Shown: positions 47,936-57,711, counted from the stretch's first letter. The stretch: 64,000 bases of DNA from Asaia bogorensis NBRC 16594 (GCF_001547995.1 NZ_AP014690.1:1422001-1486000), one strand, 5' to 3'. Numbers and translations: made by a program. Notes: a model not told the origin generated them from the letters alone.

Positions 47936-49438
47936 TCATGCCAAGGCATAGCTGCCCAGCTCAGCGCCGGTCTGGCTATCAACTTCCTTGAGGATCACGC
48001 CATAGCCCCAGAGCTGGCCCAGATGTTCCAGCGTCAGCCTTGCATCCGTAGGTTGCAACAGCTTCCCCGGTCGCGTGCGGTGCTCAAGCCGCAGGATACG
48101 ATCTCCGGTGAGATCGGCCCCTACGATCTCGATCTCCTCAGCAAGCAGACCGGGATCGTAGGATGCGGCCACGGAGCGACGTATGTCTCGATATCCGCCG
48201 TCATCATGAATTGCGTCGACCAGCAGATAAGGCTGGCTCAGATCATCCTCCAGTCTGAACAAGCGGAAGTCACGGATAACCTTGGGTGAGAGGAATTGCT
48301 GCACAAAGCTTTCGTCCCGATATTCTGCCCAGGCGTGATGAAGCGTGCCCACAGGGTCCTTGTTTCCTGCATGATCGGGAAACCAGCGTCGATCCTCCTC
48401 CGTCGGGTCAGTACAGACGCGTGCGATATCGCTCATCATGGCAAAGCCAAGGGCGTAAGGGTTGAAGTTCGGCCCTCCCCCCTCATCGAAGCCACGCTGG
48501 GTGATCACATTGCTTGTTGAATGGATGACCTCCAATATAGCCGCGTCATCGATCAGTTTCTTGTCATGCAGGCGATGCATGATGAAATTGTGCACCCAGG
48601 TTGCGCACCCCTCATTCATAAGCTTCGCCTGAGGTTGCGGATAGAAATATTGGGCGATCAGGCGCACAATGCGGATAATCTCGCGCTCCCAGTTTGCCAG
48701 TCGCGGCGCGTGTTTTTCGAGAAAATAGAGGATGTTTTCTTCCGGCAGACCAAGGCTTGCCATCTGATCGTCTGTGGCACCGCTCCCCGTGTTCTGACCC
48801 TGTATCTCTGGCAGCGTGCGCCACAGATCGTTGAACTGCTCATCCTCATAGGCGCGCCTTTCACGCGCGCGTTCCTGCTCCTGTCGCAAATCAAGGCGCT
48901 TGCTGCCTGTATGACGGTCAACCCCTTGCCCCTGCAGGGCATGGGCCGCATCCAGAATGCGTTCGACAGCCTTGATGCCGTATTTCTCCTCACAGCGCGC
49001 TACATAGCCACGTGCGAACTCGAGATAGTCCAGGATCTGGGTTGAGTCGGTCCACTCGCGGAAAAGCCGGTTGTTTTTGAAGAAATGGTTATGCCCGAAT
49101 GCCGCATGGGCGATAACGAGCGCCTGCATGGTAGCCGTATTTTCTTCCATCAGATAGCTGATGCATGGGCTCGAATTGATGACGACCTCGTAGGCGAGAC
49201 CCATAAGGCCGCGCTTGTAGGCGTTCTCATGCGATACGAAGCGTTTACCCGCCGACCAGTGCGGGTAGCTGATCGGCATACCGTGCGAGGTATAGACATC
49301 AAGCATCTGCTCTGAGGTGATGATCTCGATACGATTGGGATACGTGTCGAGCCGTAATTCCTCGCTCGCAATACGGTCGATTTCGCCGTAGCAATCCCTG
49401 AGCGTCGAAAATGTCCAGTCGGTGCCGGTATAGAGCAT
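47936..49438 (-). CDS. SpoVR-family protein (YcgB-like)
   Basis: A 500-residue cytoplasmic protein of the SpoVR/YcgB family, of unknown biochemical role, always found with PrkA and YeaH/YhbH. Signatures include GMPISYPHWSAGKRF near residue 60, HAAFGHNHFFKNN near 110, a His/Glu-rich set that may bind metal, and NEGCATWVHNFIMHRL near 280, then FNPYALGFAM. Start ATG 49438 follows GGGGAGTG and lies right after the YeaH stop; the frame upstream to 49573 has no support. Third gene of the PrkA operon, expected to be expressed in stationary phase or nutrient stress. Confidence 0.92.
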   Translation of the reverse strand: MLYTGTDWTFSTLRDCYGEIDRIASEELRLDTYPNRIEIITSEQMLDVYTSHGMPISYPHWSAGKRFVSHENAYKRGLMGLAYEVVINSSPCISYLMEENTATMQALVIAHAAFGHNHFFKNNRLFREWTDSTQILDYLEFARGYVARCEEKYGIKAVERILDAAHALQGQGVDRHTGSKRLDLRQEQERARERRAYEDEQFNDLWRTLPEIQGQNTGSGATDDQMASLGLPEENILYFLEKHAPRLANWEREIIRIVRLIAQYFYPQPQAKLMNEGCATWVHNFIMHRLHDKKLIDDAAILEVIHSTSNVITQRGFDEGGGPNFNPYALGFAMMSDIARVCTDPTEEDRRWFPDHAGNKDPVGTLHHAWAEYRDESFVQQFLSPKVIRDFRLFRLEDDLSQPYLLVDAIHDDGGYRDIRRSVAASYDPGLLAEEIEIVGADLTGDRILRLEHRTRPGKLLQPTDARLTLEHLGQLWGYGVILKEVDSQTGAELGSYALA

Positions 49439-49440
49439 AA

Positions 49441-50751
49441 TCACTCCCCTGCCCGTTCGGCCGCACGACGGGCGAACAGATCTCTGAAAACCGGAAAGAT
49501 ATCGCGCCTGTCCTGAACCTGACGCATGGCGAGTTGCGGCGTGTTGCCAGCGAAATTCTTGTAGCCACGCCACAAATCGGTTTCGCTCCGCAGTAACGCA
49601 CCGCCCATACTGACTTCGACATAAGCAAAATACTGCACGACAGGGAGTATTGCCTCGGTCATCAAGCGGTTGACCTTGTTCATGTCCGATGAAATATTAT
49701 CGCCGTCCGAAACCTGGGCGACATAGACATTCCATTTGTCAGTCGGGTATCGCTCAGTCTGGATCTGATGCATCAATTCCAGCGCGGTGGAGACAACCGT
49801 GCCGCCTGTCCGAGGATCGGTAAAGAACACGTCCTCATCGACTTCTTCGGCGGTTTCGGCATGGCGAACGAAGACGATCTCAAGCTTCTCGTATCGCTTT
49901 TCGAGAAAGACATGCAGCAGGAGGAAGAACTGCTTGCCCAGCTCCTTCATCTTCTCGGTCATAGAGCCGGAGACATCCATGATGCAGAATATCACGGCCT
50001 GTGTGGTGGGTTTCGGAACAGGGGTAAAACGCCGGTAGCGCAGATCGACCGGATCGACCCAGGGAATACGTGCGAGACGTTGGCGCAAAAGGTCACGCTC
50101 GTCACGCAGGCCTTGCAACCGCACGAACTGATCATCGGAAAGAGGACGCGCCTCCTCCAGCGCGGCGATTTCGGCTTCGAGATCGAGTAATTCCTGAAGT
50201 TTGGGACGTTTGAGGCCGATGCGTCGCCCCATTGATCGGCGCATGGTGCGACCGAGATCGATCTGTGAGGGTGAGCCGTCGCTCGTCAGGCCAGACCGGC
50301 TGGTTGCTAGCGTTGTTGTCGAGGCAATCTCGCGCTTGACGAGATCGGGAAGTTCCAGATCGTCGAAAAACAGATCGAGAAACTCCTCGCGTGAGAGAAC
50401 GAAGCGGTAGGAATCCTCGCCTCCACCCTGACCGCCCGCACCACTTCCCTCACCCGCACCCTCGCCTTCACCACCCGGCGGCCGGCGCAGCCTGTCTCCC
50501 TTTACGAACTCCTTGTTGCCTGAGAGCACGATATGGCGGGCACCGGCGCTGAAATGCCGATGAAAGCTCGGCTCGTGAAGGACATCGGCCGGGATCGATA
50601 CAGCACTATCCTGGCCTATTTCTCGTATGCGGCCCTGTGCCGCGGCATCGCGCACGGCGCTCTGTATCGCCTGGCGCGCCCTTGTCAGGACGCGCTGGCG
50701 GTTCTCGGTGTTCTTGCCGTGCGGGTTCGGGCGCCTGTCTATGATTTCCAT
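49441..50751 (-). CDS. YeaH/YhbH family protein (DUF444), vWA-like
   Basis: A 436-residue partner of PrkA. The N-terminus MEIIDRRPNPHGKN is highly characteristic. After a linker rich in Gly/Glu (PPGGEGEGAGEG) comes a region ending in a von Willebrand factor A-like domain with the metal-binding MDVSGSMTEKMK near residue 260, SDGDNISSDM and a closing QVQDRRDIFPVFRDLF. The DxSxS motif implies divalent metal binding and protein interaction. ATG 50751 has GGAG upstream. It lies between prkA and the SpoVR gene. Confidence 0.92.
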   Translation of the reverse strand: MEIIDRRPNPHGKNTENRQRVLTRARQAIQSAVRDAAAQGRIREIGQDSAVSIPADVLHEPSFHRHFSAGARHIVLSGNKEFVKGDRLRRPPGGEGEGAGEGSGAGGQGGGEDSYRFVLSREEFLDLFFDDLELPDLVKREIASTTTLATSRSGLTSDGSPSQIDLGRTMRRSMGRRIGLKRPKLQELLDLEAEIAALEEARPLSDDQFVRLQGLRDERDLLRQRLARIPWVDPVDLRYRRFTPVPKPTTQAVIFCIMDVSGSMTEKMKELGKQFFLLLHVFLEKRYEKLEIVFVRHAETAEEVDEDVFFTDPRTGGTVVSTALELMHQIQTERYPTDKWNVYVAQVSDGDNISSDMNKVNRLMTEAILPVVQYFAYVEVSMGGALLRSETDLWRGYKNFAGNTPQLAMRQVQDRRDIFPVFRDLFARRAAERAGE

Positions 50752-50773
50752 GAAACGCTCCGTGAAAGAGAGA

Positions 50774-52720
50774 TCAGGCGGATTGCTTGACGCGCATGTA
50801 CCACTCGACCAGTCGCCGCACCTGACGTTCGGTATAGCCGCGTGCGACCATGCGGCTGACAAACTCGTCATGTTTGCGCTCGCTCGTGCTGTCCTTCTTC
50901 GAGCCGAAGCTGATGACCGGCAGCAGATCCTCGACCTGACTGAACATGCGTTTTTCGATCACATCACGAATTTTCTCGTAGCTAGTCCAGGACGGATTGC
51001 GGCCGCCATTGCTCGCCCTCGAGCGCAGGGAGAACTTGACCACCTCATTGCGGAAATCCTTCGGGTTCGCGATGCCGGCTGCCTTTTCAGTCTTGCTGAG
51101 TTCCGCGTTAAGCAGATCGCGGTTCATCAACTGGCCTGTGTCAGGGTCCTTGAAGTCCTGATCCTCGATCCAGGCATCCGCGTAATCGAGATAACGGTCA
51201 AAAAGGTTCTGGCCGTAATCATTGTAGCTCTCCAGATAGGCTTTCTGGATTTCATTGCCGAGGAATTCGGCATAACGCCGTGACAGATCGGATTTGAGCG
51301 AGGCCAGATAGGCCGCCTCGACCTCGGCCGGGAATTGCTCGCGTCGCACGGCCTGTTCGAGCACATACATCAGATGCACCGGATCAGCCGAAATCTCGGA
51401 GGGGTCATGGTTGAACGTGGCGGACAGGACCTTGTAGGCGAAACGCGTGGAGATGCCCTCCATGCCTTCATCCACACCGGCACTATCCTTGTATTCCTGC
51501 ATGGCGCGGGCCTTGGGGTCGGTCTCGCGAATGTTCTCACCATCATAGACGCGCATCTTTGCGAACTGCGTCGAGTTGGGGTGTGATTTCAGCCGCGAAA
51601 GCACCGCAAACTGCGCCAGCATCTCGAGGGTGTGCGGCGCGCAGGGGGCGTCGCCCAGAGCCGAAGACTGGATCAGCTTCTCGTAAATTTTCGACTCTTC
51701 GGTCACGCGCAGGCAGTAAGGCACCTTGATCACGCATACGCGGTCGAGAAAGGCCTCATTGGTGCGGTTATTGCGGAAGGACTGCCACTCCGCCTCGTTG
51801 GAATGGGCAAGTATGACGCCGGTGAAGGGTATCGAACCGATATTCTCCGTGCCGACATAATTCCCTTCCTGCGTTGCCGTGAGCAACGGGTGCAGCATCT
51901 TGATGGGGGCTTTGAACATCTCGACAAATTCGAGAATGCCCTGATTGGCGCGGTTGAGGCCGCCGGAGAAACTATAGGCGTCGGGGTCGTTCTGGCTGAA
52001 ATTTTCGAGCTGGCGGATATCCACCTTGCCGACCAGGGCCGAGACATCCTGGTTGTTGTCGTCACCGGGCTCGGTCTTGGCGATAGCGATCTGGCGCAGC
52101 TTCGACGGATTGAGGCGCACCACGGTAAAACGTGAGATATCGCCGTCGAAATCCTCCAGTCGCTTCAGCGCCCAGGGGCTTGCGATGCCAGTCAGGACAC
52201 GGCGGGGAATATTGTACTGCGCCTGAAGCGAGTCCGCGTAGCGCTCCGGGTCGAACAGACCAAGAGGGCTCTCGAACACAGGGCTGATCTGCTTGCCTGC
52301 CTTGAGCACATAAATGGGCTCACGTTCCATGAGGGTCTTGAGGCGTTCGCCAAGCGAAGACTTGCCGCCGCCCACCGGGCCAAGGAGGTAGAGAATTTGT
52401 TTGCGCTCTTCCAGCCCCTGCGCTGCATGACGGAAGAACCCGACAATCTGCTCGACCGCGTCCTCCATGCCATAGAAATCGGCGAAGGCCGGATAGGTGC
52501 GCACGGTGCGGTTCATGAAAATACGGCTGAGACGCGGGTCGCGCGCTGAGTCGAGCATGACCGGGGCGCCAATCGCCTTCAGCATGCGCTCGGCGGCGCT
52601 GGCATAGCAGCTGGGGTCTTCACGGCAGAGAGACAGATAGGAAGCCAGTGACATCTCTGTTTCCCGGCGTTCCTCACGGTAAGAAGAGGCCAGCGTAAAG
52701 ACGTCCGAGAATGCACTCAT
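50774..52720 (-). CDS. prkA: PrkA-family serine protein kinase / AAA+ protein
   Basis: A 648-residue YeaG/PrkA protein: an N-terminal AAA+ module (Walker A GPVGGGKSSLGERL near residue 110) followed by a kinase-like C-terminal domain. The start MSAFSDVFTLASSYREE and later RYADSLQAQYN, GVILAHSNEAEWQSFRNN and FDRYLDYADAWIEDQDF are typical. Members have been described as a serine kinase and, more recently, as an ATP-dependent protease in stress response. It heads an operon with YeaH and SpoVR proteins. Length is as in E. coli YeaG. I see no confident promoter; the upstream 250 bases are AT-variable. Confidence 0.94.
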   Translation of the reverse strand: MSAFSDVFTLASSYREERRETEMSLASYLSLCREDPSCYASAAERMLKAIGAPVMLDSARDPRLSRIFMNRTVRTYPAFADFYGMEDAVEQIVGFFRHAAQGLEERKQILYLLGPVGGGKSSLGERLKTLMEREPIYVLKAGKQISPVFESPLGLFDPERYADSLQAQYNIPRRVLTGIASPWALKRLEDFDGDISRFTVVRLNPSKLRQIAIAKTEPGDDNNQDVSALVGKVDIRQLENFSQNDPDAYSFSGGLNRANQGILEFVEMFKAPIKMLHPLLTATQEGNYVGTENIGSIPFTGVILAHSNEAEWQSFRNNRTNEAFLDRVCVIKVPYCLRVTEESKIYEKLIQSSALGDAPCAPHTLEMLAQFAVLSRLKSHPNSTQFAKMRVYDGENIRETDPKARAMQEYKDSAGVDEGMEGISTRFAYKVLSATFNHDPSEISADPVHLMYVLEQAVRREQFPAEVEAAYLASLKSDLSRRYAEFLGNEIQKAYLESYNDYGQNLFDRYLDYADAWIEDQDFKDPDTGQLMNRDLLNAELSKTEKAAGIANPKDFRNEVVKFSLRSRASNGGRNPSWTSYEKIRDVIEKRMFSQVEDLLPVISFGSKKDSTSERKHDEFVSRMVARGYTERQVRRLVEWYMRVKQSA

Positions 52721-52970
52721 GACTCGTATGCTCCGATGAGGCCTGCCACTAAGTCGGGGGCGAAACGGTCACACCCACCGATAGGAAATCAGGCGATAAG
52801 TCGGGAAGTCAGGCTTTGAGAGACGACAAAGGGTGCGGAAGCAATAAATGCTCCAACATGGTCAGGAACTGGCCGGAATGACCGGATTTGAGGGGAATTC
52901 TCGCTATGAAAATTAGTACCGGACTCACCCGATATGCTGACGCTATCGCGATGTAGAGCCGCGCTTCAAC

Positions 52971-53005
52971 AAAAAAACGGTTAATCGAAGAAATATTTAA
53001 ACCGT
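52971..53005 (-). terminator. Intrinsic terminator overlapping the end of the MBL gene
   Basis: On the minus strand ACGGTTTAA and TTAACCGT pair (one bulged base) around a 12-base loop, followed by TTTTTTT. The stem begins before the stop codon of the MBL-fold gene, so the terminator includes coding sequence. It ends the long housekeeping cluster. Confidence 0.75.
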
Positions 53006-53782
53006 GAGAACCATGCCGTCATAGCCGGGCTCTATACCGTCGGGCAGACGCTGGCGGAGTGTCTCGTAATCGAGCGCAGGTCCCATATGGGTCAGGATTG
53101 TGCGCTCGGGTTTCAGCCGTGCACACCATTCGATAACCAGATCAACCCAGGCATGAGCCACGTGGGGCTCATACTGGAAACACCCGACAATCCAGGTTTT
53201 TACGCCTGAAAGGACCTCCAGCGATTCCTCACTGAGATATTCGACATCGGTCGAATAGGCGAAATCGCCGCAGCGCAGGCCGATCGTCGGGATACGGTAA
53301 TGGCGCTGCTCGAAAAGCTGCAAATCGAGATCGCAGATTGCCAGCTTGTCGGTGGGGGTGATCAGATGCGGCTCCGGCACAGGGCGGAAGAATCCGGTAC
53401 CGCTCCACGGACGGAAGGCATAGCTGTAGCGCGCCTCAAGCTCGTGCATGACCGTATCGGTAGCATAGAGCGGAAGCGGTGCATCGAGCATGCGATTGAT
53501 GGCGCGGAGTTCATCCAGCCCAGCCACATGATCCGCATGTTCGTGGGTGTAGAGAACGGAATGGACCACGCCGATTTTCTGGCGCAGGAGCTGGGCGCGC
53601 AGATCGGGTCCTGAATCCACCAGCAAACGCTTGCCGCTCTCGGCCTCGATGACGATGGAGGAGCGCGTTCGCTCGTTGCGGGGATTGGAGGGGTCGCACG
53701 CGCCCCAGATCCCCTCACCCTGTGCGCCGCCAACCATGGGGACGCCGCCGGAACCACCACAACCGAGGATCGTGATTTTCAT
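52997..53782 (-). CDS. MBL-fold metallohydrolase (PhnP/PqqB-like)
   Basis: A 261-residue metallo-beta-lactamase-fold hydrolase. It begins MKITILGCGGSGGVP and has the dinuclear metal motif HEHADH near residue 80, with conserved Asp/His later (YSTDVEYLSEE, THMG). Cysteines in WGACDPSNPRNERTR are typical of this subgroup, whose members include cyclic phosphodiesterases. Specific substrate is unknown. ATG 53782 overlaps the TatD stop by four bases, and gene order tatD-MBL is common in alphaproteobacteria. Confidence 0.88.
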   Translation of the reverse strand: MKITILGCGGSGGVPMVGGAQGEGIWGACDPSNPRNERTRSSIVIEAESGKRLLVDSGPDLRAQLLRQKIGVVHSVLYTHEHADHVAGLDELRAINRMLDAPLPLYATDTVMHELEARYSYAFRPWSGTGFFRPVPEPHLITPTDKLAICDLDLQLFEQRHYRIPTIGLRCGDFAYSTDVEYLSEESLEVLSGVKTWIVGCFQYEPHVAHAWVDLVIEWCARLKPERTILTHMGPALDYETLRQRLPDGIEPGYDGMVLTV

Positions 53783-54561
53783 GCGGCGCGCTTGAACAAG
53801 GCGTGAAAGTTACGTGTGGTGAGTTCGGCCAGAGCGGTATTCTCCATGCCGCGTTCCATCGCCAGCCGCGCAGCAGTGTGGGCCACATAGCCCGGCGTGT
53901 TGGGCTTGCCGCGTTTTGGCACAGGCGCAAGGAACGGGCTGTCGGTCTCCACCAGCAGTCGCTCCTCAGGTATGGCGCGTGCGACCTCGCGGATGGTCTC
54001 GCATTTCGGGAAGGTCAAGAGTCCTGAAAAGCTGATATAGCCCCCCAGATCAATGGCTGTCCGGGCCAGCTCCATTCCTGAGGCAAAGCAATGGAGCAGA
54101 AAGGGAAAAGCCCCTTTCTCATGTTCGTCACGCAGAATGCCCGCAACATCATCATCGGCCTCGCGGGCATGGATCACCAGCGGCAGCCCGGTCTGGCGGG
54201 CGGCATCGATATGAACCCGGAAGCTATGGGCCTGCACGTCGCGCACCGACGGTGCGCCATGCAGATAATCCAGCCCTGACTCTCCAATGCCGATGACATG
54301 CTCCGGCGCGGCGAGATGGATGATCGTCCCGACCTCTGGCGTTGCTTCTTCACCCACATGGTCGGGATGGGTGCCGATCGCGCACCAGACCCGCAATTCT
54401 GGCGTGTCGAAACGGGTCAGGTCGATTTGCGTCTGCGCCCGTGAGAGGCGCGTGCCAATCGTCACCATGCCTGCCAGTCCATGATCACGGGCGAGTGCCA
54501 ACGCGGCAGGCACGTCGTCCAGACGGTCCAGATGGCAATGGGAGTCGATCAGGCCTGTCAT
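53779..54561 (-). CDS. TatD-family metal-dependent deoxyribonuclease
   Basis: A 260-residue TIM-barrel hydrolase of the TatD/YcfH family, probably a 3'-5' DNase in DNA quality control. Metal ligands are in LIDSHCHLD at the start, the Glu in GIGESGLDY near residue 92, VIHARE, and HCF, with ETDSPFLAP near residue 210. ATG 54561 gives the usual TatD start; GTG 54576 overlaps the metG stop (GTGA) and would add five residues. Confidence 0.92.
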   Translation of the reverse strand: MTGLIDSHCHLDRLDDVPAALALARDHGLAGMVTIGTRLSRAQTQIDLTRFDTPELRVWCAIGTHPDHVGEEATPEVGTIIHLAAPEHVIGIGESGLDYLHGAPSVRDVQAHSFRVHIDAARQTGLPLVIHAREADDDVAGILRDEHEKGAFPFLLHCFASGMELARTAIDLGGYISFSGLLTFPKCETIREVARAIPEERLLVETDSPFLAPVPKRGKPNTPGYVAHTAARLAMERGMENTALAELTTRNFHALFKRAA

Positions 54562-54572
54562 GGGTTGGACCG

Positions 54573-56114
54573 TCACGCTGCAGTCTCGGGCTCGACATAG
54601 CGGGGGAACAGGCCCTGTGGCGCGGGCAGCGTAATACCGGCATCGAGCGGTGTGGCAAGGGAGGCGAAATCGCGTGCAGTCTCAGCGACACCAAGCTGCG
54701 TCAGCAGCTTGTCCATGGTCCCCGGCATATAGGGCTGCAGCAGGATGGCAATATGGCGCATGGCCTCATGCAAAACACGCAGAACCGTGGCCATACGCAC
54801 AAGATCGGTCTTCTTCAGCGCCCAGGGGGCCTGACGGTCGATATAGCTGTTGCAGGCACGGATAACTTTCCAGACCTCTTCCAGCCCGTCAGTCAGGGCA
54901 AAGCGCCCCATCTGGCCGCGCAGGAGTTCGGGCAGCAGCGATGCACTGGCCAGAAGCGCGTTGTCATCTTCGCTACGTGCGTCAAAGGCAGGCAATGTGG
55001 CGTCGCAATTCCGTGCGATCAGGCTCAGTGTGCGCTGGGCCAGATTGCCGAGATCATTGGCGAGCTCGACATTCAGGCGATTGACCAAGGAGCGCTTGCT
55101 GAGATCTGAGTCACCACCAAACGGGACTTCTCGCAGCAGGAAGAAGCGCACAGGGTCGAGGCCGTAGCTGGCCACCAGATCACGCGGGTCGATGACATTG
55201 CCGATCGACTTGCTCATTTTCTCGCCCTCGATCGTCCACCAGCCATTGGCGAAAACCGAATGTGGAAGGTCGATCTCGGCGGCCATGAGGAAGGCGGGCC
55301 AGAACACGGCGTGGAAGCGGATGATATCCTTGCCGACGATATGTGCCGAGGCCGGCCAGTATTTCATGCGCTCAGCGCTGAAATCGGGATAGCCGAGCGC
55401 CGAGAGGTAGTTGGTCAGGGCGTCGAACCAGACATACATGACATGATCGGCATCACCAGGGACCGGGATACCCCATTTGAAGCTGGTGCGGCTTATGGAG
55501 AGATCCTTCAGCCCCTGACGGACGAAACTGACGATCTCGTTGCGTCGTCCCATCGGGCCAAGAAATTCGGGGTGTTGCTCATAGAGCGCCAGCAGCCTGT
55601 CTTCGAACGCGGAGAGACGGAAGAAATAGGAAGGTTCGCGCACCCACTCGACGGGCGCACCCGTCGGGGCTGTCTTGCGGCCATCCGCATGCGTTGTCAG
55701 CTCGTCTTCAGAATAGAAGCACTCGTCGCGCAGAGCGTACCAGCCCTCATAGGCATCGAGATAGATATGACCATTTGCGGCGACTTTTTCCCACAACGCC
55801 TGAGCGGCCTGCTTGTGGCGCGGCTCGGTGGTGCGGATGAAATCGTCATAGGAAATGCCCATCGCATCCGCCATGCTGCGGAAATCGGCTGCGATGCCAT
55901 CCGTAAAGCTCTGGGTATCGATACCGGCAGTCTGGGCGGCCTGTTCCACCTTCTGTCCGTGTTCGTCCGTACCGGTCAGGAAAAACACGTCCTTGCCATC
56001 CAGACGGTTGAACCGCGCAAGCACGTCGGCAGCGATGGAAGTGTAGGCGTGGCCGATATGGGGTGCGCCATTCACGTAATAGATGGGGGTGGTGACGTAG
56101 TAACGTGAGGTCAT
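54573..56114 (-). CDS. metG: Methionyl-tRNA synthetase
   Basis: A 513-residue class Ia synthetase charging tRNA-Met. The HIGH motif is in GAPHIGHAY near residue 17 and the KMSKS loop in EGEKMSKSIGN near residue 290; TPIYYVN opens the Rossmann fold. It is the short form without the C-terminal tRNA-binding dimer domain, and no zinc cysteine pairs are evident, as in one-knuckle zinc-less types. It overlaps holB by four bases and tatD at its stop, so it sits in a tightly coupled operon. Confidence 0.96.
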   Translation of the reverse strand: MTSRYYVTTPIYYVNGAPHIGHAYTSIAADVLARFNRLDGKDVFFLTGTDEHGQKVEQAAQTAGIDTQSFTDGIAADFRSMADAMGISYDDFIRTTEPRHKQAAQALWEKVAANGHIYLDAYEGWYALRDECFYSEDELTTHADGRKTAPTGAPVEWVREPSYFFRLSAFEDRLLALYEQHPEFLGPMGRRNEIVSFVRQGLKDLSISRTSFKWGIPVPGDADHVMYVWFDALTNYLSALGYPDFSAERMKYWPASAHIVGKDIIRFHAVFWPAFLMAAEIDLPHSVFANGWWTIEGEKMSKSIGNVIDPRDLVASYGLDPVRFFLLREVPFGGDSDLSKRSLVNRLNVELANDLGNLAQRTLSLIARNCDATLPAFDARSEDDNALLASASLLPELLRGQMGRFALTDGLEEVWKVIRACNSYIDRQAPWALKKTDLVRMATVLRVLHEAMRHIAILLQPYMPGTMDKLLTQLGVAETARDFASLATPLDAGITLPAPQGLFPRYVEPETAA

Positions 56115-57052
56115 GGAGCACTCGCTATGGCGGCTGCCTGTCTGACAGCCTGATTCTTGTCCAGATTGAACCGCTCGGTCTCGCGCTGTAGCGCCTGAAG
56201 GGCAGAGAAAGCCTCGGCGGCCTGGCTGGCCTCGGCAAGCTTCCCCTGCCCCGCCAATGTTCTGGCGCGGTCTGCAAGCCCCTCTCCTAGCAAAGAACAG
56301 AGCACGGCAAAACCGTCATCGTGACGCAGGAAAGCGGCAAGACTGTCTGCATCGGGTGTTTCGCCGGTTGCCAGCAGCGCCGTGGCGAGATCGCGGGCCG
56401 CTCTGTCTGTGCCCTGATCGGCAGAGAGGATGCGGCCGGGCGCACCATGCGCCTGCGCGACAAGGGTCTGGAGTTCGGCAACGCTTCTGCCCTGCGCCCT
56501 GAGCACTGCGGCCGTCTGCTCGGTGGTTAGCGGGGCCAGCCCCAGCAGACGGCAACGGCTTCTGATGGTGGGCAACAAAGCCGAGGGTGAAGGACAGGTC
56601 AGGAAAAACACCGTATCGGTAGGCGGTTCCTCAAGCAGCTTGAGCAGCGCATTGGCCGCGTTGCGGTTGAGGGTTTCGGCGGCATCGACAATGACGACGC
56701 GCCACGAACCGTCCGCAGCCGTATGATGCAGAAAATCCTGCACGGGGCGGACGTCATCCACCACGATTTCCTGACGCATGCGCTTGCGCTTCTCATCCAT
56801 GCGCCGGGTGATCAGCAAAAGATTGGGATGGGTACCTGCTGTAATCTGTCGTCCTGCACGGCTCTGCCGATCCGTACCATTCAGCAGCACTCTGGCGCAG
56901 TCGAAGGCAAAGCTCGTCTTGCCAATGCCTGAATCGCCATGAATCATCCACCCATGATGCAGGCGACCGGATTCCAGCGCCTGTCGAAACAGGGCTTTCT
57001 CCGCCTCATGCCCGATCAAGGCAGTCGCAGACGGGTTCTCAGGGCTGCTCAT
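56111..57052 (-). CDS. holB: DNA polymerase III delta-prime subunit
   Basis: A 313-residue clamp-loader subunit of DNA polymerase III. The AAA+ P-loop reads GDSGIGKTSFAFDCARVLL near residue 40, and the sensor and SRC region read RSRCRLL near residue 166, typical of delta-prime. A VVDDVRPVQDFLHHTA segment precedes the Walker B-like VVIVDAAETLNRNAANALLKLLEEPP. It is coupled to tmk upstream and metG downstream by ATGA overlaps, the usual alphaproteobacterial arrangement. Confidence 0.92.
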   Translation of the reverse strand: MSSPENPSATALIGHEAEKALFRQALESGRLHHGWMIHGDSGIGKTSFAFDCARVLLNGTDRQSRAGRQITAGTHPNLLLITRRMDEKRKRMRQEIVVDDVRPVQDFLHHTAADGSWRVVIVDAAETLNRNAANALLKLLEEPPTDTVFFLTCPSPSALLPTIRSRCRLLGLAPLTTEQTAAVLRAQGRSVAELQTLVAQAHGAPGRILSADQGTDRAARDLATALLATGETPDADSLAAFLRHDDGFAVLCSLLGEGLADRARTLAGQGKLAEASQAAEAFSALQALQRETERFNLDKNQAVRQAAAIASAP

Positions 57053-57708
57053 GAACCGCAGGGTGGCGTATCGATGTGTGAGCCGATCAAACGAGGCGCG
57101 ACAATGGCCATGATCCCGGCAGCGACCTCTTCGGGTGTCTGCGAGGCATCGACCCGTTTGACCCGGTCCGGATCCTGTTGGGCAACCAGCGCAAAGCCCT
57201 CGGCAATACGGGTGTGGAAGGCTTCCTGCTCCTGCTCGTAGCGGTCCAGCCGTCCGCCCCTTGCAGCCACACGAGCCGCCCCGATTGCCGGGGGAATTTC
57301 GAGCATCAGGGTCAGATCGGGCTCGCAGGCCAGCAAGGCTCGCAAGGACTGGATGAACGCAAGCGTGGAGGTATCGCCTCTGGCGAGGCCATAGCCCTGA
57401 TAGACAAGGGTTGAGTCATGGAAACGATCGCAGATCACGATCTCGCCCCGCGACAAGGCAGGAAGGATGACGCTGTCAAGATGATCGGCGCGCGCCGCCA
57501 TATGCGCCAGAGCCTGCGCCCGCAGGGAAAGAGGCGCCTCGTTGAACAGGATCAGTTCGCGCAGGGCCTCGGCCCCCGGCGAGCCACCGGGCTCGCGAGT
57601 GAGGAGTACTTTATGCCCTGCGGCAAGCAGGGCCGCGTGCAAGAGGCGGGTCTGGGTGGATTTTCCCGCCCCTTCGCCGCCCTCGAAGGTGATGAACAGC
57701 CCGCTCAC
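57049..57708 (-). CDS. tmk: Thymidylate kinase
   Basis: A 219-residue P-loop kinase phosphorylating dTMP to dTDP. The P-loop is FEGGEGAGKSTQTRLL near the start, DRFHDSTLVYQGYG near residue 98 and the LID-type segment ARGGRLDRYEQE near residue 150. Length is slightly longer than the common 205-215. It lies between dacA (three bases) and holB (four-base overlap). Confidence 0.95.
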   Translation of the reverse strand: MSGLFITFEGGEGAGKSTQTRLLHAALLAAGHKVLLTREPGGSPGAEALRELILFNEAPLSLRAQALAHMAARADHLDSVILPALSRGEIVICDRFHDSTLVYQGYGLARGDTSTLAFIQSLRALLACEPDLTLMLEIPPAIGAARVAARGGRLDRYEQEQEAFHTRIAEGFALVAQQDPDRVKRVDASQTPEEVAAGIMAIVAPRLIGSHIDTPPCGS

Positions 57709-57711
57709 GCC

